Below are positions 34,444 through 43,265 of a stretch of DNA of 54,579 nt, piece by piece. Position numbers and translations under genes: made by a program. Every line of letters begins with the position of its first letter. Within the stretch, counting starts at the first letter, position 1. The DNA lies in contig JAEEON010000068.1 in the NCBI GenBank assembly GCA_016284305.1, forward strand, positions 1 through 54,579. Reading direction: 5' to 3'. The DNA is from Bacteroidales bacterium (GTDB taxonomy: Bacteria; Bacteroidota; Bacteroidia; Bacteroidales; F082). The notes under the pieces are model-generated. The model was not told the origin of the DNA and did no database searches. It was given only the letters and a program-made list of their open reading frames with translations.

Positions 34444-36156
34444 TTATTGTTTGACGATTTTCCATGCCTGGCTTCCTTCGTTGGTGTTGATCTCAAGGAT
34501 ATAAATACCTTGGGCGTGCTTGGAAAGGTCGAAACTCGTTTGGCTACTGTGGACAAACCTATGTTCAATGATGCTTCCCGTGACGTTGCGCAAGGTCATC
34601 TGTAGCGGAGTGCCATCATTAGGTTCTTTCATTACTACAGAGAATTGACCAGAAGTGGGGTTCGGGAAGATTGTATAAGCCAGTGCTTCTGGCTGCAAGG
34701 GATTCTCGCCTTGTTTCGGCAACTGTTCGATAAGCAGGCTTCTTGAGACTCGGTTGCCGCACTCGTCGTAAGTGAACTGCACATGGTCTAGCGACGGTGA
34801 AGTGGCTTTTAAACTGTCAATCTCTTGTTTGAGGACCAAGATGTATCGTGTCATCTCTTCAATCTTCTCCATCAAGGTGCATTGCATTTGATGAAGGTCG
34901 TATCCATCTCGGATGATCTCAGTTTCGGACGGCACGCCTGGAAGGTGCTTGTTCGTGCTTACGTATGCTTCTAATTCGTTGAGATCCATCAATGGGTATT
35001 CTTCGTTGAAGACATAGTCGGGCCATTGATTGGCCTCCTTGATGAACACCTTGGTAGAAATGATTCCTCCGTTGACCGCCAAAGCGTAGTCTGACACGGT
35101 GTTGGTAGTGTTGATGCCGATCTTGCCGTTCAAGCTGATACTGCTGGATTGAAGATCCATCTCTTGTGGACTATGTAGGACCAAAGTCTCGTCCCCTTTG
35201 TTTTCAAGATAAGTGTTCTTCGATCCGATGCCCACTTTTCCATTGGAGCATAGGAAGAGAGATTCTTTCCAGTTGGTGATGCTTTCGCGACGTGGTTCTT
35301 GGAACTCGGCTGTTTTGAAACATAGGTTGTCGTTGTTGAACACGATGGCATAGGATGGACCGATGCCGTCTCTTACCTCGTTGTTGCGGTCTCGTCGAGC
35401 ATTGAAATAAAGTCCTCTTGTATCATTGGTGTAGATTCTCGTCTTCAGTTCAGAGTTTCCTCCGAAGCAGTAGTGGTCGCCAGAGAAGCCGAGCATTCCT
35501 TTTCCTGAGTTGACAAATAAGTTGCCAGATGGCTCTACGGTCAAGTTGTGGCTTGTGTCGAATAGGTTGATGAAAGCTTTCTTCGTGGTCTTGTTCGTGG
35601 TCTCGATGAAAATACCAGAGTCTTCGTTGGAATCGGATTTGATGTGTAGTTTTGTTTGCGGACTGGTAATGGGGCCGATGGCCACTTTACCCGTATAGTT
35701 GTTGTTGAGAGCTTTGGTGATTAACATCGTGGGTTTGTTGCTGTTGACTCCCAATGCGATGCTATAGGGGGTGCTGTTGGTGAAAGGATTGCTTGTCGTG
35801 GCTCCGGCACCTATGGCGAATGAGTTCTGAGCACTTGCTTTGACATTTATTCCAATGGCCGTGGCCCCAATCCCAGTGGCTTGTGCTGCGTTTCCAAGGG
35901 CTATGTTGGTGGATTGTGATGCGATGCTGCTATAGCCGAATGCCATGCTGTTGCTTCCTGAAGCCACGCTGTTGTATCCTCCTGCAAACGCGTTGTTGCC
36001 AGAGGCCGTGTTGCTTTTCCCGATGGCGGAAGCGTTGGTTCCTGTCGTTGTGCATCCTGTGCATTGCACGCAATCGGAATCTTGTGCTACTCCTTTTGCT
36101 CCGTAACACAATAATAAAGTGCCGACAATGATCGATGTGTAGATATGTTTTTTCAT
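34444..36156 (-). CDS. YadA-head-like repeat protein with S74-like region and T9SS sorting domain
   Basis: A 570-residue secreted protein. After the signal peptide (cleaved near GVA/QDS) residues 40-140 hold about seven 14-residue repeats of the type ASGSNSMAFGYSS, the left-handed roll of trimeric adhesin heads. Residues 377-450 (QWPDYVFNEEYPLMDLNELE, then KHLPGVPSETEI and a coiled coil) resemble the tail-fibre/endosialidase-chaperone-like segment common in Bacteroidota surface proteins. One isolated YD-type motif (FTYDECGNRVSR, 462-472) follows, then a type A T9SS C-terminal sorting domain (494-570; YTIFPNPTSGQFS to WKIVKQ). The last domain replaces the beta-barrel anchor of true YadA proteins. 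It lies 19 bases upstream of the Rhs gene and is probably cotranscribed. Confidence 0.82.
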   Translation of the reverse strand: MKKHIYTSIIVGTLLLCYGAKGVAQDSDCVQCTGCTTTGTNASAIGKSNTASGNNAFAGGYNSVASGSNSMAFGYSSIASQSTNIALGNAAQATGIGATAIGINVKASAQNSFAIGAGATTSNPFTNSTPYSIALGVNSNKPTMLITKALNNNYTGKVAIGPITSPQTKLHIKSDSNEDSGIFIETTNKTTKKAFINLFDTSHNLTVEPSGNLFVNSGKGMLGFSGDHYCFGGNSELKTRIYTNDTRGLYFNARRDRNNEVRDGIGPSYAIVFNNDNLCFKTAEFQEPRRESITNWKESLFLCSNGKVGIGSKNTYLENKGDETLVLHSPQEMDLQSSSISLNGKIGINTTNTVSDYALAVNGGIISTKVFIKEANQWPDYVFNEEYPLMDLNELEAYVSTNKHLPGVPSETEIIRDGYDLHQMQCTLMEKIEEMTRYILVLKQEIDSLKATSPSLDHVQFTYDECGNRVSRSLLIEQLPKQGENPLQPEALAYTIFPNPTSGQFSVVMKEPNDGTPLQMTLRNVTGSIIEHRFVHSSQTSFDLSKHAQGIYILEINTNEGSQAWKIVKQ

Positions 36157-36221
36157 AATTATTTGAATATTAAATTGTTATAATTATTTTTATAAAATAA
36201 TAGGGATGGGTTGGGCCGTTG

Positions 36222-36254
36222 GCCAGTCCATATGTCGTTTGACTATGGACTGGC
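36222..36254 (-). terminator. Inverted repeat between two T9SS genes, possible attenuator
   Basis: Perfect 11-bp arms (GCCAGTCCATA at 36222-36232 and its complement at 36244-36254) with an 11-base loop, 32 bases past the stop of the upstream minus-strand gene. No immediate T-run follows (an AT-rich stretch starts about 17 bases later), so it may reduce read-through or protect the message instead of terminating fully. Confidence 0.5.
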
Positions 36255-36286
36255 TGTGGCCACTTTTATGGAAAGACAATAGCGTG

Positions 36287-37792
36287 CTATTTTTTTGTAA
36301 ACTTTCCGGAGAGTGTAGTCGAATCAGATGTATAAATCCGATAGACGTAAGTTCCTTTCTTGAGGAGGGAGACGTCCAAAAGCAGTAAGTCTTGGTTTGC
36401 GGGTACGATTTGGTCGATGACGACTCGTCCGTGCAGGTCGATGATGCGACATCGCAATCGGTCGAGACTCCTCTCGTTGAGTGGAATGAATAGAGTGTGT
36501 TCTGTGGGGTTTGGAAATGCGCCAACGCCCTCTCGTGGAATAGGCATGGCATTTAGATGAACGGTCTCAAAGTCTTCTCGTCGCAGCTTGGTTATCTTGG
36601 GATGGCCAAAATGGGTAAAGACTCCGAGGTCACATGAGTCGTTGACGGTAATGCAGCCGCCATCGGAGGTGGGGAAAATCAAATAGGAACGAAAGGCGTC
36701 GTGTTGTTCGTCGATATGCCTTCCGATGATCTCCATTTTCTCGTTGAGCAGGTAAACCACCGCAGTTCCTGGAATGCAGCAGGTTTGGTGTTCATAGAAG
36801 CTGAAATAGAAAGTGCTGTCGTTGGCTGTCGCCATACATCGTCGGGTCGCGGCATCATCAATGGTGTCGGGCCGTTCGTTGAGTTGGATGAACTTGGTGA
36901 ATTCACCCCTTGTGTTGACTTGTGAGATCCTGAGCTTGTTGTGATCGTAATCGCCTTGGCTGCTGAAAAACAGGGCCTCGTCTTCCGTGATCCAATGGTC
37001 GGTGTAACAGTCGTGGTTCAAGGTGTGCTCGAAGGATGTGTCGTCTGCTTCTCTCCAGATCGGATACTCTTCAAGGTAATTGAAGGCGGAGTCGAAGGTG
37101 ACGAATGCCATGCCGCCATTACTGCCCGGGGTCAAACACAATAGGGTCTCGTCTTCTTCTCGATACCACATCTGCCTTATCCTGAAACGCATTAAAAAGT
37201 AAACGGGATCGGGATAGTCTTCCGTGAGGTAGCGATAACAGAGCAGTTCCCCTTGCCGGTTGAATTTGTAGAACACTCCTCGAGTTACCGTGCCACCATA
37301 TGGATTGTTCATCTTGACTCCCGAAGCGACGATGATGTTGCCATGCGCATCGAGGGTGGCGTTGCATTGGTCAAAGTTGATGGCTTCCACCTCTTTTGAA
37401 TAGCGACTTTCGCTCAGTAGCCGTAGGTCTTTGTCGAAAAGAAGGATCATGACATCATCATCGTTTTCATCATAGATTCTTCCTGCAACAAATAGATGAT
37501 GGTCATCGGTCTCAATAATACAGTGAGCTTCTGAGATGAATCCGTCTTTATGATAAACGGTCTCTTGGTGTTCTCCATTGGGTTCGATGCGCATCAACAA
37601 GGTCTCATGGGACTCATGGTCTGGACCTTGGACGCCTGCTAAAAAAGTGACACCGTCCTCATCGACAAATCCCGAGTTGAAATGGGTGCGACCCGAGGGA
37701 TAGTCCCCTCGGTAATCGATGATCCAGCTTTGTGATGACAAGCTGTCGCAGATAAGGCATAAGAGGATGGTGATGGCGATTTTGTTTTTCAT
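36287..37792 (-). CDS. T9SS type A sorting domain protein, beta-propeller-like
   Basis: A 501-residue secreted protein with a signal peptide (MKNKIAITILLCLICDSLSS), a body built of repeated beta-strand blocks such as HCIIETDDHHLFVAGRIYDE and DAHGNIIVASGVKM that suggest a propeller, and a clear T9SS C-terminal sorting domain (about 425-501: GVGAFPNPTEHTLFIPL, then GTYVYRIYTSDSTTLSGKF). It should be exported across the outer membrane and anchored or released there. No catalytic motif was recognised. It sits between a lipoprotein gene upstream and the YadA-like gene downstream on the same strand. Confidence 0.82.
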   Translation of the reverse strand: MKNKIAITILLCLICDSLSSQSWIIDYRGDYPSGRTHFNSGFVDEDGVTFLAGVQGPDHESHETLLMRIEPNGEHQETVYHKDGFISEAHCIIETDDHHLFVAGRIYDENDDDVMILLFDKDLRLLSESRYSKEVEAINFDQCNATLDAHGNIIVASGVKMNNPYGGTVTRGVFYKFNRQGELLCYRYLTEDYPDPVYFLMRFRIRQMWYREEDETLLCLTPGSNGGMAFVTFDSAFNYLEEYPIWREADDTSFEHTLNHDCYTDHWITEDEALFFSSQGDYDHNKLRISQVNTRGEFTKFIQLNERPDTIDDAATRRCMATANDSTFYFSFYEHQTCCIPGTAVVYLLNEKMEIIGRHIDEQHDAFRSYLIFPTSDGGCITVNDSCDLGVFTHFGHPKITKLRREDFETVHLNAMPIPREGVGAFPNPTEHTLFIPLNERSLDRLRCRIIDLHGRVVIDQIVPANQDLLLLDVSLLKKGTYVYRIYTSDSTTLSGKFTKK

Positions 37793-37840
37793 CGTGCTTT
37801 GCGATTTGGAGGTGTCACTTTATTGTCAAGAGTCCTATGG

Positions 37841-38836
37841 TCAGAGCAGTTCTTCCCGTTCACCAAATTCATCGATGTTGACACGGTAGAGTAGCCCATA
37901 TTCGATTTCGTTGAAATGGGTGTAGCTGTCGTCAGTGTCATCATGGACCGTATGAATCATGATGGAGATTGGCTGGTAGTTGTACAGGTGATATTGTTTT
38001 GGAAGGGTGTAGCTGATGATGTATCTTTCTCCATTGAAATAGCGGTTCATCTCAAGGTAAGGGATGCAATGGTCATCACCGTCATAAGCGATGAAGACGT
38101 TGTCGTAATCGTGTCCGTCGAAATAGAAACACTTTCGGTCGAGGTAGATGTTTCTTTGTCCGGGACTGGTTTCCGGGAACGTTCCAATCAGTGCGTCAAA
38201 CAGCTTTTCTTGCAACTGTTGGTCCGCTCCTGATGGTATATCAGGGTCATCACATTTGCCCATGGGTGAGGCGAACATCCAGTTGTCATCCGGGCCAAAA
38301 GGACCTCCAGCCACGGCACCGGGAGGGTTGTAGGCACATCGTTCACCGATCTTGGCCTCAAACTTGACACTAAGCTCTCCTTCCAGTTCTTCTGCTTCGA
38401 CAAGATGCATGGAGATTAAGCCTTTGTTTTCAAAATCTTCTGAAGATAAGACTTGCCTCGCTTCATCGATGAGTTGGTAGTAAAGGTTAATCGCATCATT
38501 GACCAGGACTTGTTGAGCCTCGTTAACAGAAAGTGTGAGGTTGAGCTCATGGGAGGCAATCCTGCCATAATACTGCTCAGGGTCACTATAGGTCATGTTG
38601 AAATGATTCTCCACATCCCACAGTGCCTCAGTTAATGTGATGGTCTCCTGGCTTCGCAAATCTGGATGTGCCTTGGCCTCTGCAATTTGTTTCCGGAACG
38701 TACGCAGTTGCTCGATGGGGTCTTTGGGATGTTGAATCTCTTTTTGAGTGGATTGAGTGTCATTGTCCTTGCTACATGCTCCAAGGAACAGGGCAACGCT
38801 ACAAAGGGTTGCGACTTTAAGATAACAGGTTTTCAT
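37841..38836 (-). CDS. Lipoprotein of unknown function
   Basis: A 331-residue lipoprotein: signal peptide with lipobox LGAC (Cys21), then a helical region (about 40-150) and a cysteine-containing domain with GERCAYNPPGAVAGGPFGPD and ENYLEM-like strand segments. I do not recognise the family. It is the first gene after a good promoter and heads the minus-strand run towards the Rhs gene, so it may be the cell-anchored component of that exported set; this is inference from gene order. Confidence 0.7.
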   Translation of the reverse strand: MKTCYLKVATLCSVALFLGACSKDNDTQSTQKEIQHPKDPIEQLRTFRKQIAEAKAHPDLRSQETITLTEALWDVENHFNMTYSDPEQYYGRIASHELNLTLSVNEAQQVLVNDAINLYYQLIDEARQVLSSEDFENKGLISMHLVEAEELEGELSVKFEAKIGERCAYNPPGAVAGGPFGPDDNWMFASPMGKCDDPDIPSGADQQLQEKLFDALIGTFPETSPGQRNIYLDRKCFYFDGHDYDNVFIAYDGDDHCIPYLEMNRYFNGERYIISYTLPKQYHLYNYQPISIMIHTVHDDTDDSYTHFNEIEYGLLYRVNIDEFGEREELL

Positions 38837-38886
38837 AACGTTGTAATTTAAACGATTTGTAAATATTTGTATTACGTAATCGTTTG

Positions 38887-38917
38887 CAAATATACAACAT
38901 TATTATATAATGTCAAT
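38887..38917 (-). promoter_or_regulatory. Promoter of the lipoprotein/T9SS/Rhs gene run
   Basis: On the minus strand ATTG (plus 38914-38917) and TATATTTG (plus 38887-38894) are 19 bases apart, a one-mismatch fit to the Bacteroidota consensus. The leader of about 45 bases holds the palindrome ATTACGTAAT (38871-38880) and an AACGATT/AATCGTT inverted repeat, so an operator or leader hairpin is possible. Confidence 0.7.
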
Positions 38918-38955
38918 AGTTTTGTGTAAAAATTTTAAAAAATGTTATCTTTTTT

Positions 38956-41358
38956 TCATTTCAGGATGATTTCATCCATGAAAATCCAGGAATCGTAGCC
39001 AAAACCGGGCAGCCCTTCGGGGATCAAACCTGGGTTTTTCACCACCAGGCGCAGGTATCGTGTACTTAAATCCGCTGTTGGGATCCGTTCTCTGAAAACC
39101 ACATTGCCGGAAAGCCCGATTTGGCTTTGGATCTCGTGGGTTAGGTAGGGCTGATAGGTCACGCCATCGGAGGAGGTGTAGATCTCCACTTGGTTTGCCT
39201 GAAGAATCCAGTCGTGAGGGTTAGCCAAAAAGCCGATTTCGATTTCGTGGATGTTTTCTTTTTGCTTGAGGTCCAATTCGATATCAGCATCCACACCATA
39301 AAAGCCCTGCCAGCGTCCGTCTTTGTAATTCTCACTCCCGAGACGTCCGTCCACCAAGGCCTTGTCGCCTCCACCAGAATACTCTGGGCGGTAATTGCCC
39401 GCTGGGCTGTTCAAGGCTTTCAGTTTGCCCATGCCTTTGTGGTATAGAAAGTAGCGCTCGTTGCTGACAGCACGTCCCATGTCGTCGAAACAAGTGGCTT
39501 TGACCAATCCGGAACGAGTCAAGACAATGGGTTTCTCATAAACTGGATCGGTGGGGGTCACCGCTTTGCCGTCGATGGAGTAATGGATGGGTTGGTCGTT
39601 GTAGATGGTGCGTAAAGTAACCGTGACGTGTCCCTCGGCATCGGTTTCTGACTCTATGAAAGGCAGATAGGCTAGGGCTTTCAGTTCACGGGCGGCACGG
39701 TCGTATTTCTCGAGGTTGACTTCTAGCCAATAGGGGCGGCTCTCCTGGTTCCACACCTTTATATATTTGTTCTTAAGGCGGTGCAAACCGACAAGCAGGC
39801 TGTCAATTTGTCGCTTGGATTCTGCGATGTTCTCTGCGGTGGGATCTTGGTAAGTCTTGAACAGCTGACCACGGGCTAGGTTTCGAAGGGCACACCATCG
39901 CATTCGGTGGGCGGCGTACAGAGCATTGTCATTAGCCAGTTGAGGTGCTAGTGAATCCAGTTCGTTGAGTGCCTTGTGGTTGTCGGTGAGGAAAGTCTCT
40001 TCGACGAGGGAGGGATAGAATGGGGTAATCGGCTCCCACATGGCGCTGAATTTACCGATACCGTCGTTTTGGGCGATACGTGAGAGGTTAATGAGAGACG
40101 GGAGATCGTCGTTCCATTCGATTTCGTCTTTGCTCATGGGGTTCCAGCTTTTCTCGGCACCCAGGAGAAGGCCGTACAAAGCACTATTTGTCAAAGACTC
40201 GCCAAAATCATCCCAACAGGTGTTGAGGACGCCGACAGCGCCATTGCGGAACCCGTCACGACAGAGATTGGGGATGTTCACCATGAACTCTTGATATTTT
40301 GGGAGCACTCGTTCGGAAAGGCTGACTCCGGGTGCCACGATGAATTCATGTCCCGACTCGACATATGGCTTCAAGAACTCGTCATAGCTTTCGCGCGCGG
40401 CATAGCTCCAAGCAAGGAAGATGATGTCTTTGTCGAGGTTGTTCAAGATTTCAGGATGCTGGTCGGCGATGTCACCCCACATCATGGCACGTTTGCCATG
40501 GCGTCTCACGATGTCGTTCACACGGTTGATGTGCAGGTAATAGGCTGTCTCTTTTCCGACGGAATCGACGTAAGTCTTGGCTTTGCCACTGCCCAGGCTC
40601 TCCGTCTCGTCGCAGTTGATGTTGAACAATGGGGAAGTGTAGGCTTGGGTTTCTTCTCGGATCAGGTCTTCCAAGAAGTCGTAGGTTTCTAGAATACCTG
40701 GGTTGAGGTTGTCGGGAGCATCGGCCAGATATTCATAAAACGGGTTTTTGAGGATTTCCTCAAAATGGGCAAAACACTGTTGGTTGCCAATCAGTTGGAT
40801 GTGATATTGCTTGCAGAAAGCATCAAGTTCTTGGATCTCCTCGGCGGTAAAGGCGTCGATAGGGGCGATGTCGGGATGGCTCTTGGTGCGGAAGGTGTGT
40901 TCAGTATAGAGTGAGAAGGCGTTGAGTTTGCATTCGGCCAGTTGGGGGATGAGTTGCTTGAGGTAGTCCATTGAGACGATGGGGCCTCGGCTGATGTCGT
41001 CCTGCCATCCGCGCAGCTTGAAATCGGGCCAGTCGAGGATGGTCATGCAAGGTATATCCGTGCGGTTCGTGGAGGCATAGCGATACAGTTGTTTCAGGCT
41101 TTGTTCTGCGTAGAAGAGCCCCGTCTCCGAGGTGGCTTCCATGAGCACTCGGTCTTGACTAATCGTCAATCGGTAGGCCTGGTCTTCGTTTCTGGGAACC
41201 TCTAGATGGTTTACCAAGACTGCGTCGATGGCTCTTTCGTTCCATGAGAAGCTCCCTTTCTGCCATTGTACTTGCTGTGGCGTAGGGAGGATATGGGTGT
41301 TTTGTGCGATCACGGTGACCGTGGCTAGGCACAAAAAGAATAGGAGTATCTTTTTCAT
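38956..41358 (-). CDS. Family 20 glycoside hydrolase (beta-N-acetylhexosaminidase-like), secreted
   Basis: An 800-residue exported enzyme. After the signal peptide comes a GH20b-type N-terminal domain (LPTPQQVQWQKGSF), then a TIM barrel starting at FKLRGWQDDISRGP with the catalytic Asp-Glu pair in FNINCDETESLG (Asp250-Glu251 from this start). The variant CDET-x-x-LG resembles hexosaminidase D-type GH20 enzymes instead of the classical GGDE. The last 150 residues form an F5/8 type C-like (discoidin) carbohydrate-binding domain (GRWQGFYGVDADIELDL, RYLRLVVKNPGL). Likely substrate: terminal N-acetylglucosamine or galactosamine of host or microbial glycans. The start ATG at 41358 is preferred over an in-frame TTG at 41367. 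Confidence 0.85.
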   Translation of the reverse strand: MKKILLFFLCLATVTVIAQNTHILPTPQQVQWQKGSFSWNERAIDAVLVNHLEVPRNEDQAYRLTISQDRVLMEATSETGLFYAEQSLKQLYRYASTNRTDIPCMTILDWPDFKLRGWQDDISRGPIVSMDYLKQLIPQLAECKLNAFSLYTEHTFRTKSHPDIAPIDAFTAEEIQELDAFCKQYHIQLIGNQQCFAHFEEILKNPFYEYLADAPDNLNPGILETYDFLEDLIREETQAYTSPLFNINCDETESLGSGKAKTYVDSVGKETAYYLHINRVNDIVRRHGKRAMMWGDIADQHPEILNNLDKDIIFLAWSYAARESYDEFLKPYVESGHEFIVAPGVSLSERVLPKYQEFMVNIPNLCRDGFRNGAVGVLNTCWDDFGESLTNSALYGLLLGAEKSWNPMSKDEIEWNDDLPSLINLSRIAQNDGIGKFSAMWEPITPFYPSLVEETFLTDNHKALNELDSLAPQLANDNALYAAHRMRWCALRNLARGQLFKTYQDPTAENIAESKRQIDSLLVGLHRLKNKYIKVWNQESRPYWLEVNLEKYDRAARELKALAYLPFIESETDAEGHVTVTLRTIYNDQPIHYSIDGKAVTPTDPVYEKPIVLTRSGLVKATCFDDMGRAVSNERYFLYHKGMGKLKALNSPAGNYRPEYSGGGDKALVDGRLGSENYKDGRWQGFYGVDADIELDLKQKENIHEIEIGFLANPHDWILQANQVEIYTSSDGVTYQPYLTHEIQSQIGLSGNVVFRERIPTADLSTRYLRLVVKNPGLIPEGLPGFGYDSWIFMDEIILK

Positions 41359-41390
41359 AAAAAACAATTTACGACAAAGATACTCCTATT
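41339..41390. repeat. Perfect 15-bp inverted repeat over the start of the GH20 gene
   Basis: Arms AATAGGAGTATCTTT (41339-41353) and its exact complement (41376-41390) flank 22 bases that contain the ATG. The right arm also contains the -7 box TATCTTTG (41375-41382, minus strand); the left arm is codons 3-7 of the signal peptide. The transcript should start near 41368, so the right arm is not in the mRNA and this is a DNA-level palindrome. Confidence 0.75.
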
Positions 41391-41417
41391 TTTCAAATAG
41401 GCGGTGTCACGAAAGAA

Positions 41418-42386
41418 TTATCTTCCGATTTCGAACATCATGCCATGGTAGGTGAGTTCGGCGTCGATGACGGGGAAGAAGAACTCATTGTCGTGTTCCA
41501 GGTTCTTCAGCTTCAGGTTCTTCATGGTGACTGTTTTGGAGCCGTCGGGGTTGGTGACGATCTTCATGGTGCCTTCTTTGGCCACGTAGCCCGTCTGGGG
41601 TTGCATTGTCCAGAAGTCGTGATCCAAAGCGACGTGGACGCAAGGCAGGATGGGCAGATAAGGCGTGATGAGATATCCCAGCTGGTATTCGCCATCAATG
41701 TTCTCGTTGCCCAGGAAGCTGACAATGAAGAAACGTTTGCGGTTGGCTGACATGAACAGCATCGACTTCACGTTAAGGCCTAATGAGCTCATGCCGCTGA
41801 TGGAGGTGAGGCCGGCCAGTCCGATAGGACTTTCGATGCCGTCAATGACGAACTTGTTGTCCGTGTCGAAGACGTAAGGTTGAAGGACTCCTGTGTAGTT
41901 GAGTGAGAGGTTGATGTTGGATCCTCCGGTGCTGGCAGCGACGCATTGAGAGAGGATTACGGTATAGGTGCCGTTTTCCTCGGTGATGGAAAGTTTGCCA
42001 CTGATCCAAACATACACTTCGCCATAATATACGGTGTCTGCTCCGATGACGAAGGGCAGCTCACCCATGTTAAAATCCTTGAGTCCCACGACTTTGGGTT
42101 GTTCGCCACGGGAGGCGCTGAGATCATAAGTGCCTGTGGCGATGTCGCCATTGAATACGATGGCGATGCCTTCGTTGTTGTCTGCGGTCATCTCTTTGGC
42201 GGTGAAGAGGATGGCGTTCTGATTGCCGAATTCAACGGCTTGGGCTGTGTTGATGTTGACGTTTTTGGAATCAACAGCCATGGTTCCATTTTCTACTTCA
42301 GAGGGGACGTTGTCGTCTTTTTGGCAACTGGTGCTGATCATGGCTAAGCCGCAGAAGAGCATCATACATAACAGAATCTTTTTCAT
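41418..42386 (-). CDS. Lipoprotein of unknown function
   Basis: A 322-residue lipoprotein with a lipobox at STSC (Cys21) and a predominantly beta-strand body (IAIVFNGDIATGTYDLSA, then YGEVYVWISGKLSITEENGT and a second strand-rich half ending TYHGMMFEIGR). The first half recalls DUF-type surface lipoproteins of Bacteroidota; I cannot name the family. No cleavage or binding motif stands out. It lies upstream of the GH20 gene on the same strand, which would suit a surface glycan-binding partner, but that is only a guess from position. Confidence 0.68.
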   Translation of the reverse strand: MKKILLCMMLFCGLAMISTSCQKDDNVPSEVENGTMAVDSKNVNINTAQAVEFGNQNAILFTAKEMTADNNEGIAIVFNGDIATGTYDLSASRGEQPKVVGLKDFNMGELPFVIGADTVYYGEVYVWISGKLSITEENGTYTVILSQCVAASTGGSNINLSLNYTGVLQPYVFDTDNKFVIDGIESPIGLAGLTSISGMSSLGLNVKSMLFMSANRKRFFIVSFLGNENIDGEYQLGYLITPYLPILPCVHVALDHDFWTMQPQTGYVAKEGTMKIVTNPDGSKTVTMKNLKLKNLEHDNEFFFPVIDAELTYHGMMFEIGR

Positions 42387-42452
42387 GAGAGTATGTTTTA
42401 AAAGTTACTGAACAAAAAAATCATTCCGTACAAAATGTGTGCCGTTGTTGAC

Positions 42453-43262
42453 TTATAGGTTCAGCTTTAATTGGATCTCCTGCACCTTCTGTTGTAGGTC
42501 TTGGACGGCTTTGACCAGTTGTTCCTCGCGAAGGGTGTTCTCGTTTTGTTGTGGCATTTCCACACTGATGTAATGGACAAATTTCCACACTTCCTTGATG
42601 TCGGCGGCGGCCAGGCTGTACGGACGGTAGAGGGGATTGAGGGAGCTCAGGATTAGCCGGCCTTCCTCCTCGATTTTGTTTTCCACGATCTTGAAGACGA
42701 TACCATCGTCTTGAGTAAGGATGATGTACGGCTGTCCGGTGCGGATGTATGTCCAGTCGAGTACATATTCTCCAGTGACGTAGGACCCGTCGGGGATGGG
42801 CAGCATGGAATCGCCGCTGATTTGGAAGGTGCGGTACTTGCGTTCCCTGGAGAGGAAGGGCATGGAGAAGGTGGGAAGCACCTTGATGTATTCAGGGTCG
42901 GCGAAACCGGTGGCATAGCCAGCCTTGGCTTTCTCGGTCACCAGCTCGATGTTCTCGTTGTTGTCAGCGTTGACCGTGGTGGCCAGCACTCGTAAGTTGC
43001 TGCCTTTGAGATGCACGTCGAACCCCCGCTCCAGTTGCGAAAGTTGTCCTTCGCTGAAGGTGCTGAGATCGACTTTCACCAAGGTGTCGATGGCGATGCC
43101 AAAATATTTGGAGAGGGCCATCAAGGCTTCGAGGTTCGGTTCGGCGATGCCATTTTCATAGCCGCTCAGGGTGGAGCGTTTCATGTTGAGCGCAAAGGCC
43201 ACGTCGTCTTGCGTGCGACCGCGGTGCTTGCGTAAAAATTTGATGTTTGAGTTGAGATACAT
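42453..43262 (-). CDS. LexA-like repressor: XRE helix-turn-helix plus S24 autoprotease
   Basis: A 269-residue regulator. Residues 6-60 are an XRE helix-turn-helix (RTQDDVAFALNMKRSTLSGY). Residues 110-230 are an S24 peptidase domain with the self-cleavage bond Ala114-Gly115 (KAKAGYATG), nucleophile Ser152 (GDSMLPIPDG) and general base Lys191 (GIVFKIVEN), spaced as in LexA and phage CI. The C-terminus is a coiled coil (EEQLVKAVQDLQQKVQEIQL). DNA damage would trigger RecA-dependent self-cleavage and derepression. The divergent dinB and the nearby dnaE are the natural targets. A heptamer array lies 4 bases before the ATG, and its own promoter overlaps the element shared with dinB. Confidence 0.88.
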   Translation of the reverse strand: MYLNSNIKFLRKHRGRTQDDVAFALNMKRSTLSGYENGIAEPNLEALMALSKYFGIAIDTLVKVDLSTFSEGQLSQLERGFDVHLKGSNLRVLATTVNADNNENIELVTEKAKAGYATGFADPEYIKVLPTFSMPFLSRERKYRTFQISGDSMLPIPDGSYVTGEYVLDWTYIRTGQPYIILTQDDGIVFKIVENKIEEEGRLILSSLNPLYRPYSLAAADIKEVWKFVHYISVEMPQQNENTLREEQLVKAVQDLQQKVQEIQLKLNL

Positions 43263-43265
43263 GGG

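Noticed and set aside
34425..34568. Longer Rhs protein starting at 34568
   Set aside because: The extra 48 residues precede a clean Sec signal peptide, overlap the upstream T9SS gene and have no family support. The ATG at 34424 has a GGGAGGAG sequence upstream.
41339..41390. Invertible promoter (phase switch) at the GH20 gene
   Set aside because: The inverted repeats enclose only 22 bases and one arm is coding sequence. Known Bacteroidota invertible promoters span a much longer segment, and no invertase gene is nearby.
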